Part shown: piece by piece, positions 10,983 through 22,265 of the stretch
Position numbering within the stretch: the first letter of the stretch is position 1
How the letters are laid out: each line of letters starts with the position of its first letter
DNA from: Reclinomonas americana ATCC 50394
Taxonomy: Eukaryota; Jakobida; Jakobea; Jakobida
Length of the DNA stretch: 35,825 bases
Assembly (NCBI GenBank): GCA_048213135.1
Contig: PS015650.1
Coordinates: forward strand, 1-35,825
Direction: 5' to 3'
Program-made: the position numbers and the translations under genes
The notes under the pieces: generated by a model
Databases searched by the model: none
Seen by the model: only the letters and a program-made list of their open reading frames with translations
Told to the model about the DNA's origin: nothing

Positions 10983-11178
10983 GTGGAAGAAAACGAGGAG
11001 AGTCGTCGGAAAGTGGATTTACAAACAACACCAAAGCTACATTGTTTTTCACCGCCCGGAAACGGCAGGAGGACGATGGTCACTCCGCCTCTAAGAAAGA
11101 AACACACACTTAAACACCTAAAACACTCCCCAGCGAGCTGCGGGTATTAGAACTACAACAATTACAACAACAATTCGA
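10983..11178. other. intergenic, no gene seen
   Basis: These 196 bp lie between two same-strand genes. The sequence becomes AT-richer towards 11115-11178 (AACTACAACAATTACAACAACAATTC), consistent with the 3' untranslated region of the phosphodiesterase's neighbour and the promoter of the seven-helix gene. No AATAAA was noted on the coding strand. Confidence 0.4.
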
Positions 11179-14100
11179 CTAGTCCGCGTCTTCCAGGTCG
11201 GCTGTGTCGTCCACCACCTCAATGTCTGGTGCGTCCTCTGACGATGATGATGATGACGATGACGAGGCCACAGAAGTAGGCGTGTCCAACGCTAATGAAG
11301 AGCCGTCGGCGGTGAGTGTCAGTGGCGCCGGTCGTGCTTCTCGTCGCTTGGTGAGAGCGTCGGCGGCGGTTTGATTGACACGCTGCTCAGCCTCGGCGTC
11401 CGTGATGCCGGCATCGTCGGTGCCCGTTAGGCTTGACCAGAAGCGCATGTTGGCCATCAAGTGCTCCAACGGGAACGCCAGCGCGGAGCGGAATTCGCCC
11501 AGTGCCTCGTACAGTGGCTTGACAATTACGTTGATGAAGCCTGTGGGGAAAGGTGAGCAAAAATCAACACATGACGAACAGCCAGCCTGCGCATCGCACT
11601 CACCAATCTGACAGTCCTTCTTGGAGGTCGTGTCGCGATCCATGAACGCGGACACCGGAAGCCCGTTCACCTTTTCCAAATCGCCCTGCTGGTAGAACTC
11701 CTCCATCACGCGGCGAGCCCAGATGCGACACATACGCTGCATGGCGGCAGCACATATGTCAGATCGCAAAACGTATCTCGGTGGAGGAAAGAAGGGCAAC
11801 GCACCAGTGGTTTCGCCGGGTTCGAGACATCGGCTGCCTTGACAAACATTTGCAGCAAGAGGAGGCGGTCCTTGCGGTCCTTGAAATTGTACGCTAATCA
11901 ACACACCCACGTCAGTACGCGTTGATGGAGGGAGCACGTGTGATGTGTGACACGCAACGATCGCCGCGGAAGCGCCCCACAAACTTGCCCACGTGATCGA
12001 AATGCTTGGCCATGTCGGTGGCCAGTACCACGGCAACAATGGTGTCGCGAATGACCCGCCGGTCGTCCGGGTGCAAGTCTCGCAAGAAATTCAAATGGTC
12101 CTGCTGCAACAACTTGAAGATCGACGAGCAGTGATGATTCTCCAGTACCTAGTACAATCGGGGACGTGAGAGCGATGCATATGCGGGGCACACGAACTCG
12201 AGACGCACGCCACCCACCGATTGGTCGTTGTAAATCGTGGCCAGCTCCGACTCTGAGCGCACATGGAACATGTTGTTGACGCCAGGATGATCGTAGTCAT
12301 GCGCCGTGCACGCAATCAGGGCCGCCAGAATCTCAATGTCGGTCATGAACCTGCGCGACGGTGATGAAGTGAGCAGAGAGAGCGAGAGAGAGAGAGCAAC
12401 AGAGAAAGTGTTTCATCTCCTCTCCATCGTCGCTAATCTCCACCCTAGCAACTCAACTCGATCAATTCCGACTTTCGTAGCAAGAAGAAGCACGTCTGCG
12501 TCATGTCGGCGGCATGATCTGCGATCGTGGATAGGGATGAGCGAACGGGAGACATCCACAATTAATCGCAACACGGAGACGCAACAGCGATTGTGGTACG
12601 GATTGTTGCGGTAGCCGTCTTCGACAGCAGCGAAAAAGTGCTGCATGCGATCGGGTTCGAGCGTCAGCTTGTTGATCAGGTTGAATTCGTGCACAATCGC
12701 CATGGCGACGTGGAACAATGGCCGATCATCTGTCCATTCGGTTAGTGAGGCAAGAAAAGATCACGGACTGGCACAGCTCGCATCATCGCACTCACCAGAC
12801 AGACGACCGAGATCAAACACATCGAATGTCCACGACGACAACTGCGGCACCAGGGGCTGCACTTTGGCGACCAGTGCAGCCGGCAATGTTCGTTGCACCG
12901 ACATGCGTCGTTGATGTACTGAGCGATGCAGCGCACGACTGCGAGGGGGGCAACGATGAGTTGGTGATCAACAAGGGGACGAGCAGGGCACGCGTCACGC
13001 ACGTGAATCGCACGGCGTTGAAGACGTCACGAATGAGCTGAATGCCGGTTCTCTTGCTCCGTCTCCGATCCGGGCGCAGTTGCACACCGGCCTCGGCGAG
13101 GTATTGTGTCACGGCATCGTCTGGAGCCATCAACTCTCTCAGCCTCTCGACATTCTTTTTGAGTGAGAAACGAGACCACCCCAACGCAACTGCGACCGAG
13201 GCGATTGGAACTGCCGACACTGGCAATGGTCGACGCCGACGGCGTGAACAGCTCATCGCGCGACAGCAGAGTCAGCAGCTCATCGATGCGTTCCCTGTCG
13301 TCCTGGTCAAACGAGTACTTGGCCGCAAACTGCTGCAGTGTGTCCATTGCTGTGTCCACTGGTAGCCGAACGGGCGACACTGAACTCAGCGGTCGCACAT
13401 GTTGCGCACGCTTGATGTGCGACGACCGCTGCGGGTAGTCTGCGGATTCGCTTGGGGTATGATTCGCACCGCCACGCACTGCACCACGCATGTGAGATGT
13501 GGGAGGTAGGGAGGGAGGGTCAGAAGGGAACGACGCAACATGCAGAGACAACGACGGCTGTGCTGGGTGCTGCTGGTGGCGCTGCTGTAGCTGACAATGG
13601 CTGCTTGGTCAGCGATTCGGCGACTGGTGGCGACGGTGACCTCGGCGGTGGAGTCTGCCGTGGTGGCGATGGTGGCGACGGACGGGAGAGAGGCGAGTCC
13701 GGCATGCGCTGGCGAGAGGAAGAAATGAGCACTCAACCAGCGTGTACGGAAAATCGATGAATCGATCAACTCACCTGCCGTGGCACACCAGCGCCGGCAG
13801 ATGGAGGCAGAGTCAGAGACTGTACCGCACCCCGCTCACTGAGGTAACAGTTGGCATCAAAGACGGCCATCATCAGTGACTTGATGCGCCGTGCCCTGGC
13901 AATAGAAACCAGGTGAGAAAGCGGACCGAACATGCACAGACGATGGCACAAAAAAAAAGGACGCAACCTACGAGCAGGCTCGTTGACAGCGACCAGCGGA
14001 AACGCAATGTAGGCCAGGCGGGGGGAAGTGAAGTTGAAAAGAACGCGCATGCAAGAGCGCTCAATCTGCAGCGCAAATTGACGGGAATGGGCAAGATGGA

Positions 14101-14855
14101 TGGCAAACGCGAGAACAAAAAAACACGAATGAGATGCACCCGCACACGGAAAGCACCACTCCTGAGCGCCGCACACATCATCTGGTACGCCTGCTCACTG
14201 CCGAGACCGGCGGCCGCCAACTCTGCCTGCGCATCGACCTGCAATCGGATGCACTCCCAGAACGTGTCCTGAAGATCACTGGCAGCCATGAACACATCGC
14301 CGCTGTCAGACCTACACACACACACACCCGCATGAGCATCAACGCACGTACTCGCCACACGCTGCTGCTGCTGCTCACCGCGATACGACAAACACATTGG
14401 AGACTCCATCGACGACACATCGTGCAAACGTCGCCGTGCGAACATACATATCCAGCGTCGACTTGGCCTCCGTGTCCCCATGCACCAGCACACTCTCAAA
14501 CGATCCACCCACACCCGCGGAAGCACCACCACCACCACTAGGCGTCGTCACGCGCACCGACAATCCTCGCGGAACCCCGGCCGAATCGCGACTGCTATTG
14601 CTCGCTGTGCTGCTCGTGCTACTGCTACTTCCACTGCTCACGCTGGCGGGAGTGGCAGTGGCGATCACTGTCGCCACTCTCGTCGATTCACCAAACGCAT
14701 CGACTCGATAACTGCCGCCGGCTTTCCTGTTTGGCGACACCACGCCCGATGAGTGTTGCCGGCTGGATGATGGCTTACACCTGCAAACGGGAAGAGTGTG
14801 TGAGAGAAAGAGACGCAGGAAGAGGGAGGCTGGGGGGGAGAGCTGCTGACCCCAT
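11179..14855 (-). CDS. class I 3',5'-cyclic-nucleotide phosphodiesterase, 875 aa, 16 exons
   Basis: It hydrolyses cAMP and/or cGMP to the 5' monophosphate. Exons: 14855-14851, 14780-14379, 14311-14146, 14065-13968, 13895-13775, 13708-13540, 13478-13219, 13154-13003, 12938-12796, 12729-12586, 12518-12458, 12350-12218, 12148-11959, 11893-11805, 11736-11604, 11540-11179. The sum is 2628 nt. The C-terminal catalytic domain (about residues 490-790) has every diagnostic motif: NPYHNRYHAADM near 550, the metal-binding [10 protein letters not shown] near 591, VLENHH near 619, and the aspartate-bearing DVSNPAKP near 703, then a MEEFYQQGD segment and [16 protein letters not shown]. The sequence is closest to the PDE4-like pattern, but nucleotide specificity cannot be read reliably. 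The N-terminus MGCKPSSS fits N-myristoylation at Gly2 plus palmitoylation at Cys3, implying membrane tethering. Residues 20-120 are Ser/Gly-rich; the following roughly 140 residues form an unrecognised folded-looking region, then a Pro-rich linker. No GAF or UCR domain was recognised. The acidic C-tail ends DTADLEDAD. Four introns begin GTTGCG. The 3' end of exon 7 is the least certain splice choice. Confidence 0.93.
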
Positions 14856-14971
14856 TCGGCGGAAAATCACAAAGGCCCCTCGAAATTGCGCTTCCAATCC
14901 GCCGCAAATTGAAGATATCAAATCGATTTTTTTGATTGTGTTTGGAGAGCTTTTCGTTTCGTCTTTCGATC
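14856..14971. promoter_or_regulatory. shared divergent promoter/5' UTR region
   Basis: These 116 bp separate the phosphodiesterase start codon (minus) from the next plus-strand ATG. There is an inverted pair of GC boxes, GGCGGA at 14858-14863 and TCCGCC at 14898-14903. An AT-rich tract (ATATCAAATCGATTTTTTTG) around 14912-14932 is unusual for this GC-rich window. A bidirectional promoter is inferred from spacing; no factor site is established. Confidence 0.45.
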
Positions 14972-16064
14972 ATGGAACTGTGCATCGTCGGCAAGTCTGC
15001 GGTCATTCACCAGGCACCTCCACCAGAGGCTGGTGAGTTTGTGAGCGTGTGTATGTGTGTGTCATGGCACGCGCGTGTGGAAATCACGTTTGTTTTTTTG
15101 CTTGTCTCGCACTCTTCTCTCTCTCCCCTCGTCTCTCACTTGGTGACGTCAGCACACTCTCTCTTCGTGTGCTCTGCCGCCTCTCTTGTTTAATTTTGTG
15201 CCGTCCTCTGTTTTGCCCCGAGTGAGCGAGTGATGTGGGGGTGTTCTTTGTGTTATTCCATTCAGCAAACTGCAGTGTCAGCGAGACAGATCGGACATCC
15301 GCACACGAAAACACTTTCTCTCTCTCTCTCGCCTCTCCTGTCCTCTCTCCCNNNNNNNNNNNNNNNNNNNNNNNNNNNNNNNNNNNNNNNNNNNNNNNNN
15401 NNNNNNNNNNNNNNNNNNNNNNNNNNNNNNNNNNNNNNNNNNNNNNNNNNNNNNNNNNNNNNNNNNNNNNNNNNNNNNNNNNNNNNNNNNNNNNNNNNNN
15501 NNNNNNNNNNNNNNNNNNNNNNNNNNNNNNNNNNNNNNNNNNNNNNNNNNNNNNNNNNNNNNNNNNNNNNNNNNNNNNNNNNNNNNNNNNNNNNNNNNNN
15601 NNNNNNNNNNNNNNNNNNNNNNNNNNNNNNNNNNNNNNNNNNNNNNNNNNNNNNNNNNNNNNNNNNNNNNNNNNNNNNNNNNNNNNNNNNNNNNNNNNNN
15701 NNNNNNNNNNNNNNNNNNNNNNNNNNNNNNNNNNNNNNNNNNNNNNNNNNNNNNNNNNNNNNNNNNNNNNNNNNNNNNNNNNNNNNNNNNNNNNNNNNNN
15801 NNNNNNNNNNNNNNNNNNNNNNNNNNNNNNNNNNNNNNNNNNNNNNNNNNNNNNNNNNNNNNNNNNNNNNNNNNNNNNNNNNNNNNNNNNNNNNNNNNNN
15901 NNNNNNNNNNNNNNNNNNNNNNNNNNNNNNNNNNNNNNNNNNNNNNNNNNNNNNNNNNNNNNNNNNNNNNNNNNNNNNNNNNNNNNNNNNNNNNNNNNNN
16001 NNNNNNNNNNNNTGTACAAGCAGCACTCGAGCGGTACCAGCAGCTGACCGACGACAGCCCATGA
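14972..16064 (+). CDS. gene of unknown function interrupted by an assembly gap
   Basis: The first coding exon (14972-15032) gives MELCIVGKSAVIHQAPPPEA and stops at a canonical G|GTGAGT donor at 15033, followed by TG- and CT-rich intron sequence. The middle is lost in a 661-base N-run. After the gap an open frame, entered at 16014, reads VQAALERYQQLTDDSP and ends with TGA at 16062-16064, which looks like a genuine helical C-terminus. The two ends are assumed to belong to one gene because both are plus-strand and nothing else fits between; this is not proven. No family was recognised. It is divergent from the phosphodiesterase, 116 bp away. Confidence 0.5.
15352..16012. other. assembly gap (661 N)
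   Basis: A run of N flanked on the left by a CT-rich low-complexity tract (about 15310-15351), which probably caused the break. It hides the middle exons of the gene starting at 14972. Confidence 0.99.
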
Positions 16065-16693
16065 TACTCGTCGCACTTGTTCGTGTCCTGTTCTTCTTCT
16101 GTTGCTGTTGTTGTTGTTGTTTGACCTTTTCCTCCCCCCTGCATCTTGTTTGGCTATATCATTAATTGATCTCCGTGTCTACTGCGCGTTCATCTGGCCC
16201 TCGGGCTCTTTCGCTCTCTTTCTCCACTCCTCCTCTTTCCCACTCATCGTCCTCTCGCGCTGCCCAAGCGCACCTCCTTTTTCCCCTTGTTCCTCTTGCA
16301 GTGACATGCTGCCTCTCCCCGCTCGTTTCGAGTACCGAGACGAGGTGTGGTTTGCTAGTTGGCAGGGCGAGCATGCATACAAGTGCATATCACATGCCTT
16401 GTAATGCACACAGCCGTCCGCCTGTCTTCCTGAGAGCGCGTCACTGCTCCATCTCTCCCATCCTCCACTGTTATAACTTCCCCCGCCCCCCTGTCTATGT
16501 ATATTCCGCGCCACTGCCGCACCACACGATCGTTTGAGAGGACGAGGTGCGTGGCACGTGGCCGCAGTAGGATCTCTCCCCCGCTGCACCCTCTTTTTTT
16601 CCTTTCTCTTGTCCATAGCCCCCCCCCTCTCTCCCCCCTGTGTGTATGCTCTCTTGCGCAAAAAAATGCAGCAAAGGAAGCAAGAGAGGCTCA
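16065..16693. other. 629-bp pyrimidine-rich intergenic/UTR region
   Basis: No convincing coding exon was found. The plus strand is strongly pyrimidine-rich, with TTG/TGC repeats near 16095-16120, CT-rich runs at 16200-16320, and C/T tracts at 16585-16640 just upstream of the next gene. It probably contains the 3' end of the upstream gene and the promoter or a non-coding 5' exon of the downstream one. An alternative ATG at 16666, in another frame, would reach a stop after 33 codons and is not used in the model. Confidence 0.45.
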
Positions 16694-19311
16694 ATGAACG
16701 TCGCCCAAGTCCTTGTTATAACGACGAAACCCATACGTTTTTCCGATTTTCTTGCGTGCATGTTTGACGACGACGACTCTGTCAGCGACATTCGTCGTCG
16801 CCTTCTCGCCGGTGTGCGTCGCTCACACTCAGTCACCAGCGTGACCCACTCGCCTGTGCCTCACTCACCTGCAGTTGCGCATCACAATGAGCGAGCACAC
16901 ACAAGAGAGACACTCTTTGACACAACTGTTGCACAGAATGGCGACCCGCACATTCCTCTGGGTGTGGCCGCACGCGCGTCACCTCTGCGCACACAGCTGC
17001 AACTCGACGCAGTGAGCGCGGCTGCAGAGAGAGAGGCCCGCGAACTGCGTGTCATGCGAGAAAAGGAACTGGCCTTGCGTCTCTTTCTGGAGAAGTTGCA
17101 ACGTGGTGCGTGTGTGTCTCTCTCTCTCTCTCTGTTGTGTGTGTCGCGTGCGCTGAGTGTGTGTGTGCGTGCAGACGTGGAGGAGTTGCAGAAAGAGAGT
17201 GCATCACTCAATCAAAAGCTGAGATTGCCGGCACCTGTGTATCCAAAGGTGCGATCCTGTGTGTGCGTGTATGCCGCCCTGCTCACTCTTCATTCATTCT
17301 TTCTTGTTTGTTTCCAGCTTCGTTCTGCAACGCCACCACCGCGCTGGTACGCCACCCCGTCGCAGGCGATTCTCATGACCTCCACTGTGCATCCGGGTGT
17401 CGCCTCGTGGGCCAGTTTCCGTCGTCGTGACGAGGGAGTGAGTGTGACTCCAGTGGCGATGACACCGATGCCGCCGCCGCCGGCACCAACGCCACCGCGC
17501 GCAACGCCTGTGTTGTCATCGCCGCCAGCAACGCGCTCTGAGTCGGCGAGACCACCGACACTGGAGCGACCGCCGTCTCCCTGGTCGGCGTCATCGTATC
17601 AGCAGCAGCAGCCGTTGAGTGGACGCTTGTTTGGTGGGCACGGATCGATTGTGTGGTCTCCGTCGTCGGCCAGACGCGTGTTTGGAGGTGCGGCGTCGCC
17701 TCCACCGCGGCCCACGTCGGCGTCGCCGACTCGCTCGTCGAAACCACCACTGCCGCCACCGTCGCCGGTGCCTTTGTCGTTTGCCACCAACTCGGCCGCG
17801 ACGTCGCCGGTGGCGGCTTCGATGCCGTCGCCGCAATCGGCCGGTCGCAGCAGCCGTGCCATGCCGCATCGTCGGCTGCCGTCGCCCACGCGGCGCATGA
17901 TGAGTCGGCAAGCGGAGCTACCTCGGCCCATCGCTCACCCTTCGCCACGCGAGTCAGTCGTTATCGATGCGCCTCCAGTCGCTATCGCGCCTGTGCCGTC
18001 GCCGCCGCCGGATTTGGTGGTGCAGGAGGCGGAGGAATTGGTGAAGCAAGAAGAAGGGGAAGAGGACGAGCAGCAGCAGCAACAACAACAAGTAGAGGAG
18101 GAGCGGCGGCAGCCGTCGCCTCCACCAGTGGATGCACCTGCAGCAGGCGACGATGTGAGTGTTGTGGGCGAGCCGGCAGCCGTAATGGTGTCGAGTCTGG
18201 AGCTGTCCGCGGTGCCGCACGTGGAGGATTCGTGCCCGTCTCCACTGCCGACCAGCAATCCTCTGTATCAGTTCTCACCGCCGGAGAAAACCCTTGTCGA
18301 GCACGCGGGAGTAGATTCGGAAGATGTGGACACGGCGGTCGAAGAGCACGGCAGTGACGAAGTCGGTGTGGAGGTTGCCGCCGCCGCCGCCGTCGACTCC
18401 TCGCCACTAGAGGTCGTCGCGACTGCCGAGGTGGAGGTGGTGGCGGCTGCTGAGAGCCCCCCAGTGGACGTTGCGCCGGTGGAGGAAGTGGCCGTGGCCG
18501 ACAGCCCTCCCGTTGATGTGGATGAGAAGCCGGTGCAGCAGCACGACGCAGACGAGGATCTAGCGGTGCCGCTGGTCGCTGCTTTCTCTCCCACAGAAAC
18601 CATTCACGCTGAAATTCCGCAACTGGTGAGTCTCCTTTCTTCCCGTGGTACTGACTGCATCGCTCACGATCGTCGCAGGTCGTCACTCCATCGTCGTCGC
18701 CGCCGATGGATCCGACATTTCCCTCGCCCGTCGTTCCTCGCCTTCGCATCGATAGCGCAACGCCGACGGTACCCGCGGCAGCGATTGTGGACGAAGGTCA
18801 GCAGCGATTGCCGGAACCGAAAATCCACGTGCCTCCACTGCCGCTTGCCGCCGAGAGGTTGCCGGCGGAAGCGACGGCACCGCCGCCTCCACCCGCTCCG
18901 TTGCCTCCACTGATCGCACAGGCAACGCCTGCTGCCACCACTACCGCCACCGCTGCTGCACCTGCTGACGAGCCGACGCCAGCTGTGGTGGCCTGCGTCG
19001 TCGACGACTTGTCGCCTGTCAGCGCCACTGACGACGCCGCGGAGAGCGACAGCCCGACATCCACGCACTCTCCCAGCACGCTACGCTCGGCCGTACTGGT
19101 GGGTGTCGCAGCCGCTGCCTTTGCCGAGAAGGCGTCAGCCGGGGCGCTGCAGTCGCAATTCTCAGTGCGTCGCGCCAAGGGTCCGGGCAACAGCCCGCGA
19201 CGGTCCGCCGGCTTGCGCGCCAGTCCGCGACTCTCCTCGAGTCCTGCAAGTCTCTCCGCCAGCCCCCTCAACTCCACACTGCTGAGCCAAAGCGCCCCTC
19301 CCGAGGCATAG
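16694..19311 (+). CDS. Pro/Ser/Ala-rich disordered protein with short coiled coil, 808 aa
   Basis: Exons 16694-17105, 17175-17248, 17318-18625 and 18679-19311 (stop TAG) sum to 2427 nt. The start is MNVAQVLVITTKPIRFSDFL. Residues about 105-160 form a coiled coil (AEREARELRVMREKELALRL, then DVEELQKESASLNQKLR) split by the first intron. The rest is low complexity: Pro/Ser/Thr stretches, a Gln run, Glu-rich patches, alternating Val/Ala/Glu repeats around residues 480-590, and Pro-rich segments that could bind SH3, WW or EVH1 domains. No folded domain or catalytic motif was recognised. The frame stays open over roughly 1.3 kb of exon 3, but base composition alone favours open frames on several strands; identification rests on consistent splice phases and the coiled coil. 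All three donors are ordinary (G|GTGCGT, G|GTGCGA, G|GTGAGT). The function is unknown, possibly a scaffold. Confidence 0.75.
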
Positions 19312-19475
19312 CAAGAATGAAATTGCATGTCCGGACTTGGGGACTTCTCATCGTCGATATTGAGTGTGTTGAGTGCACGTGAGACCCGCACCCGTCGTGT
19401 TCACTCACACACACAGGCACCGACGCGTGTCCACGCACACAACAGCCGAGAGTGACACAGAGAGACACAGAAAAA
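19312..19475. other. intergenic, no gene seen
   Basis: These 164 bp lie between two same-strand genes and are CA-rich near 19400-19440. An A-tract (GAAAAAATG) directly precedes the next start codon. Confidence 0.4.
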
Positions 19476-22142
19476 ATGCCTCGACACCGCAGTCCGATGC
19501 AGCAGCAATCACCATCGCATCAACAACCAACGATCACTCATGGTATGGAGAGACGCACTCTCTCTCTCTCTCACTCACTCACACGGGCAGATACTCACAC
19601 ACATACAGTGAGCGCATTCATCGACGACGAGTACGATCAGGAGGAGGAGGAGATGGATGATGATGATTTCGATGACGATGAGTACCATCGAGGAAGAGCA
19701 GACGAAGACGAGGAGGACGAGGAGGAAGAAGAAGACGAGGGAGAAGAGTACGACTCCATGTACACACCAGGAGCAGCAGCAGCAGCAGCAGCAAATGTTG
19801 GTGGTGTTGCTTCGTCTCCTCGCCGTGGGATGCGCGTCGCCACCAGCAGCCCTCCTGTCTACAATCGCGGTGGAGGAGGAGGGATGCGTCGTGCACACGC
19901 TGTGGACTCTCCCGTGTATCCCATCGTCGACTATGATCCGCCGCCTTCGTCGCGGTCACCGCGTCGTCACCAGTCGCCACCGTTTCACGCCTCGCGACAC
20001 CGGGAGAGGGATCAGCGATTTGTGCGGCAAGCGGATCGTGTGAGTCTGTTTGACGGCCACAGTGGTGGAGAAGGCGGTGCGATGGATGGCGATGAGCTGC
20101 AGGTGGACAGGTTACCGTACACGACGCAGCTGCGCTTGGCCGAGTACATTCAGAATGGCTTCCGAGTGCCGGTGCGCCTGCTGCTGTGGGAGAGTCCTCT
20201 GTCGGGCATGATCAACTTTCAGCTGCAGGATGACATGAAAGGGTGAGGCGCCACTCCGGTGTGCTTGCATGTGGTGGCTTGTTGGCTGAGCGCAGCGACC
20301 TCTCCTTGTTGTCGTCAGGGCTCTCGAGTTGCGCGTGACGCCGACAGTGTTTGCGTTTTTCCGACCCGGCGCTCCTGGCGAAGCGGACTACGATTCGGAG
20401 GAGGAGGAGGAGTCGCCGTGTGTGCGCTGGTGCACTTGCATGTCCAACAAGAAACCGCGTCGTGTGTCACGTGCCTTTGATGTGGCGCCCGAGATTGAGG
20501 TTGGTCAGGTGGCGCTTTGTGTCTGGTGCACTGGCTAATTTCGCTCGCACAGGTCTCCTGCACATCGCGGAACGTTGTTCGCATCCACAATCCGGCTCCG
20601 TCGGAGCAGAGCACGATTCTGTTCTCCACACAGAATGGACCGCTAGTGGCGGCGGCACTGCGGGGGATTGTCGAAGTGCAGAGGTTGAGAATCCGACTCG
20701 TTGTGACCAACTTTACTTCTCTTGCTCACCTCTGTTGCGCAGAGCTCTGTATTCGGTGGCTGCCGGAGTCTCGGGCACGGCTCGACAGAGTCCAGTGGCC
20801 GGCTCCTCGTATGCACACTCGCCGGTGACACCTGTGCGGTCGCCGGATTATCGCGGTCGGCATGTGTCGTTCAGGACGCACCCTTCTCCGCCGCCGCCAC
20901 CGACTGACCATCGACGCAAAGCAGCACCCAGGAGAGGTATGTCATTTCGTACTCACTGCTCTGCGTGCATGCATACTCGCCAACTCACTCGCATCAAAAC
21001 CAATAGCGCCGCCGCCGCCGCCACCTGCACAGCCGGACGTGGACGCGATGGTCGTGGAGGATGCCGAAGAGGTGGCGTCGGATACGGCACCGGTCAAGTC
21101 AGCATCTGCGCCGGTGGTAGCAAGTGCTAAAACTGGAACGCGATCGCAAGCCACCTCTCCAATGCGCGAATCGTCACGGCGCTCGTCCGTTGGCACATCA
21201 CCTGTTGTCGCGACACGGCGAGCCTCGATCGGCACGTCTCCCATTTCGCCTACGGCGGCAGCAGCAACGCCTCCACCTCCTCCACCACCACCTCCAGTTG
21301 TAGCAGACGATGAGGCGTCGACGGCATCGTCGGCGTCGAGTACGCATTCATCGGCGTACTCGGGCTCCTATTCCTCCTCGTCTCGAACACCCACAGCCAC
21401 CTGGGGCTGGCAGCCGACGCCTCCCATGGCCGCCTACTCCATGTATCCGGGCAGCACCGAGTTCCCCATGTTCTTCCAGCCCCCCGATCGTGCGACAAGC
21501 ATGTATCTCGGCATGCCACAGTCGCCGCCGCAGGCGGCACTCAGCCGCGTGGCCGGGCCACCGCCAGCGAGCCGGCGCAACGACGATATCCTGGGTTTGT
21601 TGGCGCAGCACCGAGCGATGCAGCTGAAGTGGTCGGAGGAGCAGCTCCGGTTGCAGCAGGAGGAACTGAATCGGCTGGAGGATCTACAACAGGAGCAGAG
21701 ACTACTGGAGGAGCTGCAGCAGCAACAGCGCGTATTGCAAGCCGAGCACATGCTCCGCTTGGCTGAGCTGGAGACCTCCGAGCGCCTGCAAGCTGAACGC
21801 GAGGAGAAGGAGCGACTCGACAAGGAGCTTGCCATTAGGAGGCAGCAGGAGGAGGCCGAGACGGCGGCCGCTGTAGCAGTACTCATGCAGGACTTGATCC
21901 GCCAGCTGGAGGCGGATGAGGAGGCGAAGAGGAAAGCGGCGAAGGAAGCCGAGGCCGCGGCAGCCGCAGCAGCAAAAGGCAAGACGGGCAAGCGTGCCGG
22001 TCGCGCTGTGTCGAAACCAACCGCAGCTGCCTCAGTAGCAGCTAAACCGGCAGCACCCGGCGCCTCCTCGGCAAAGTCACCACCAGCTGCCAAGGGCGCT
22101 GGAAGAGGGGCCGGCAGTGCAGCGCGCGGCGGTCGCAAGTGA
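19476..22142 (+). CDS. acidic/Pro-rich protein with long C-terminal coiled coil, 780 aa
   Basis: Exons 19476-19542, 19609-20242, 20319-20499, 20553-20683, 20743-20936 and 21007-22142 (stop TGA) sum to 2343 nt. The start MPRHRSPMQQQ is followed by a polyacidic stretch (residues about 28-70), an Ala run and a Pro/Ser-rich basic segment. Residues about 185-340 look folded and beta-rich: LPYTTQLRLAEYIQNGF, VPVRLLLWESPLSGMINFQL, RVTPTVFAFFRPG, NVVRIHNPAPSEQSTILFST. No family was recognised for this region. After another disordered Pro/Ser/Thr part comes a long Gln/Glu/Leu coiled coil (from about residue 585, starting MQLKWSEEQLRLQQEELNRL) and an Ala/Lys-rich basic tail. Two introns start GTTGGT (20500) and GTTGAG (20684). 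It converges with the HECT ligase gene, 123 bp between stop codons. The function is unknown; a cytoskeletal or adaptor role is plausible only from the coiled coil. Confidence 0.82.
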
Positions 22143-22265
22143 TCTCCGTGGTGCTCAGCAATGTTTAAGGAGTGTATGTGTGCGTTTTGTGAAATCGTAC
22201 TTTGTGCTCTGCAAATAAGGCGTTCATTCACACAATCTCTCCGCCGCTGGCTGCCACGGCAGCGC
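22143..22265. terminator. convergent 3' intergenic region
   Basis: These 123 bp lie between two facing stop codons and must hold both transcript ends, or the 3' UTRs overlap. Short AT-richer sequence (CAATGTTTAAGG, GCAAATAAGGCG) occurs near 22159-22222. No clear polyadenylation hexamer was identified, so the terminator label is by position only. Confidence 0.3.
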
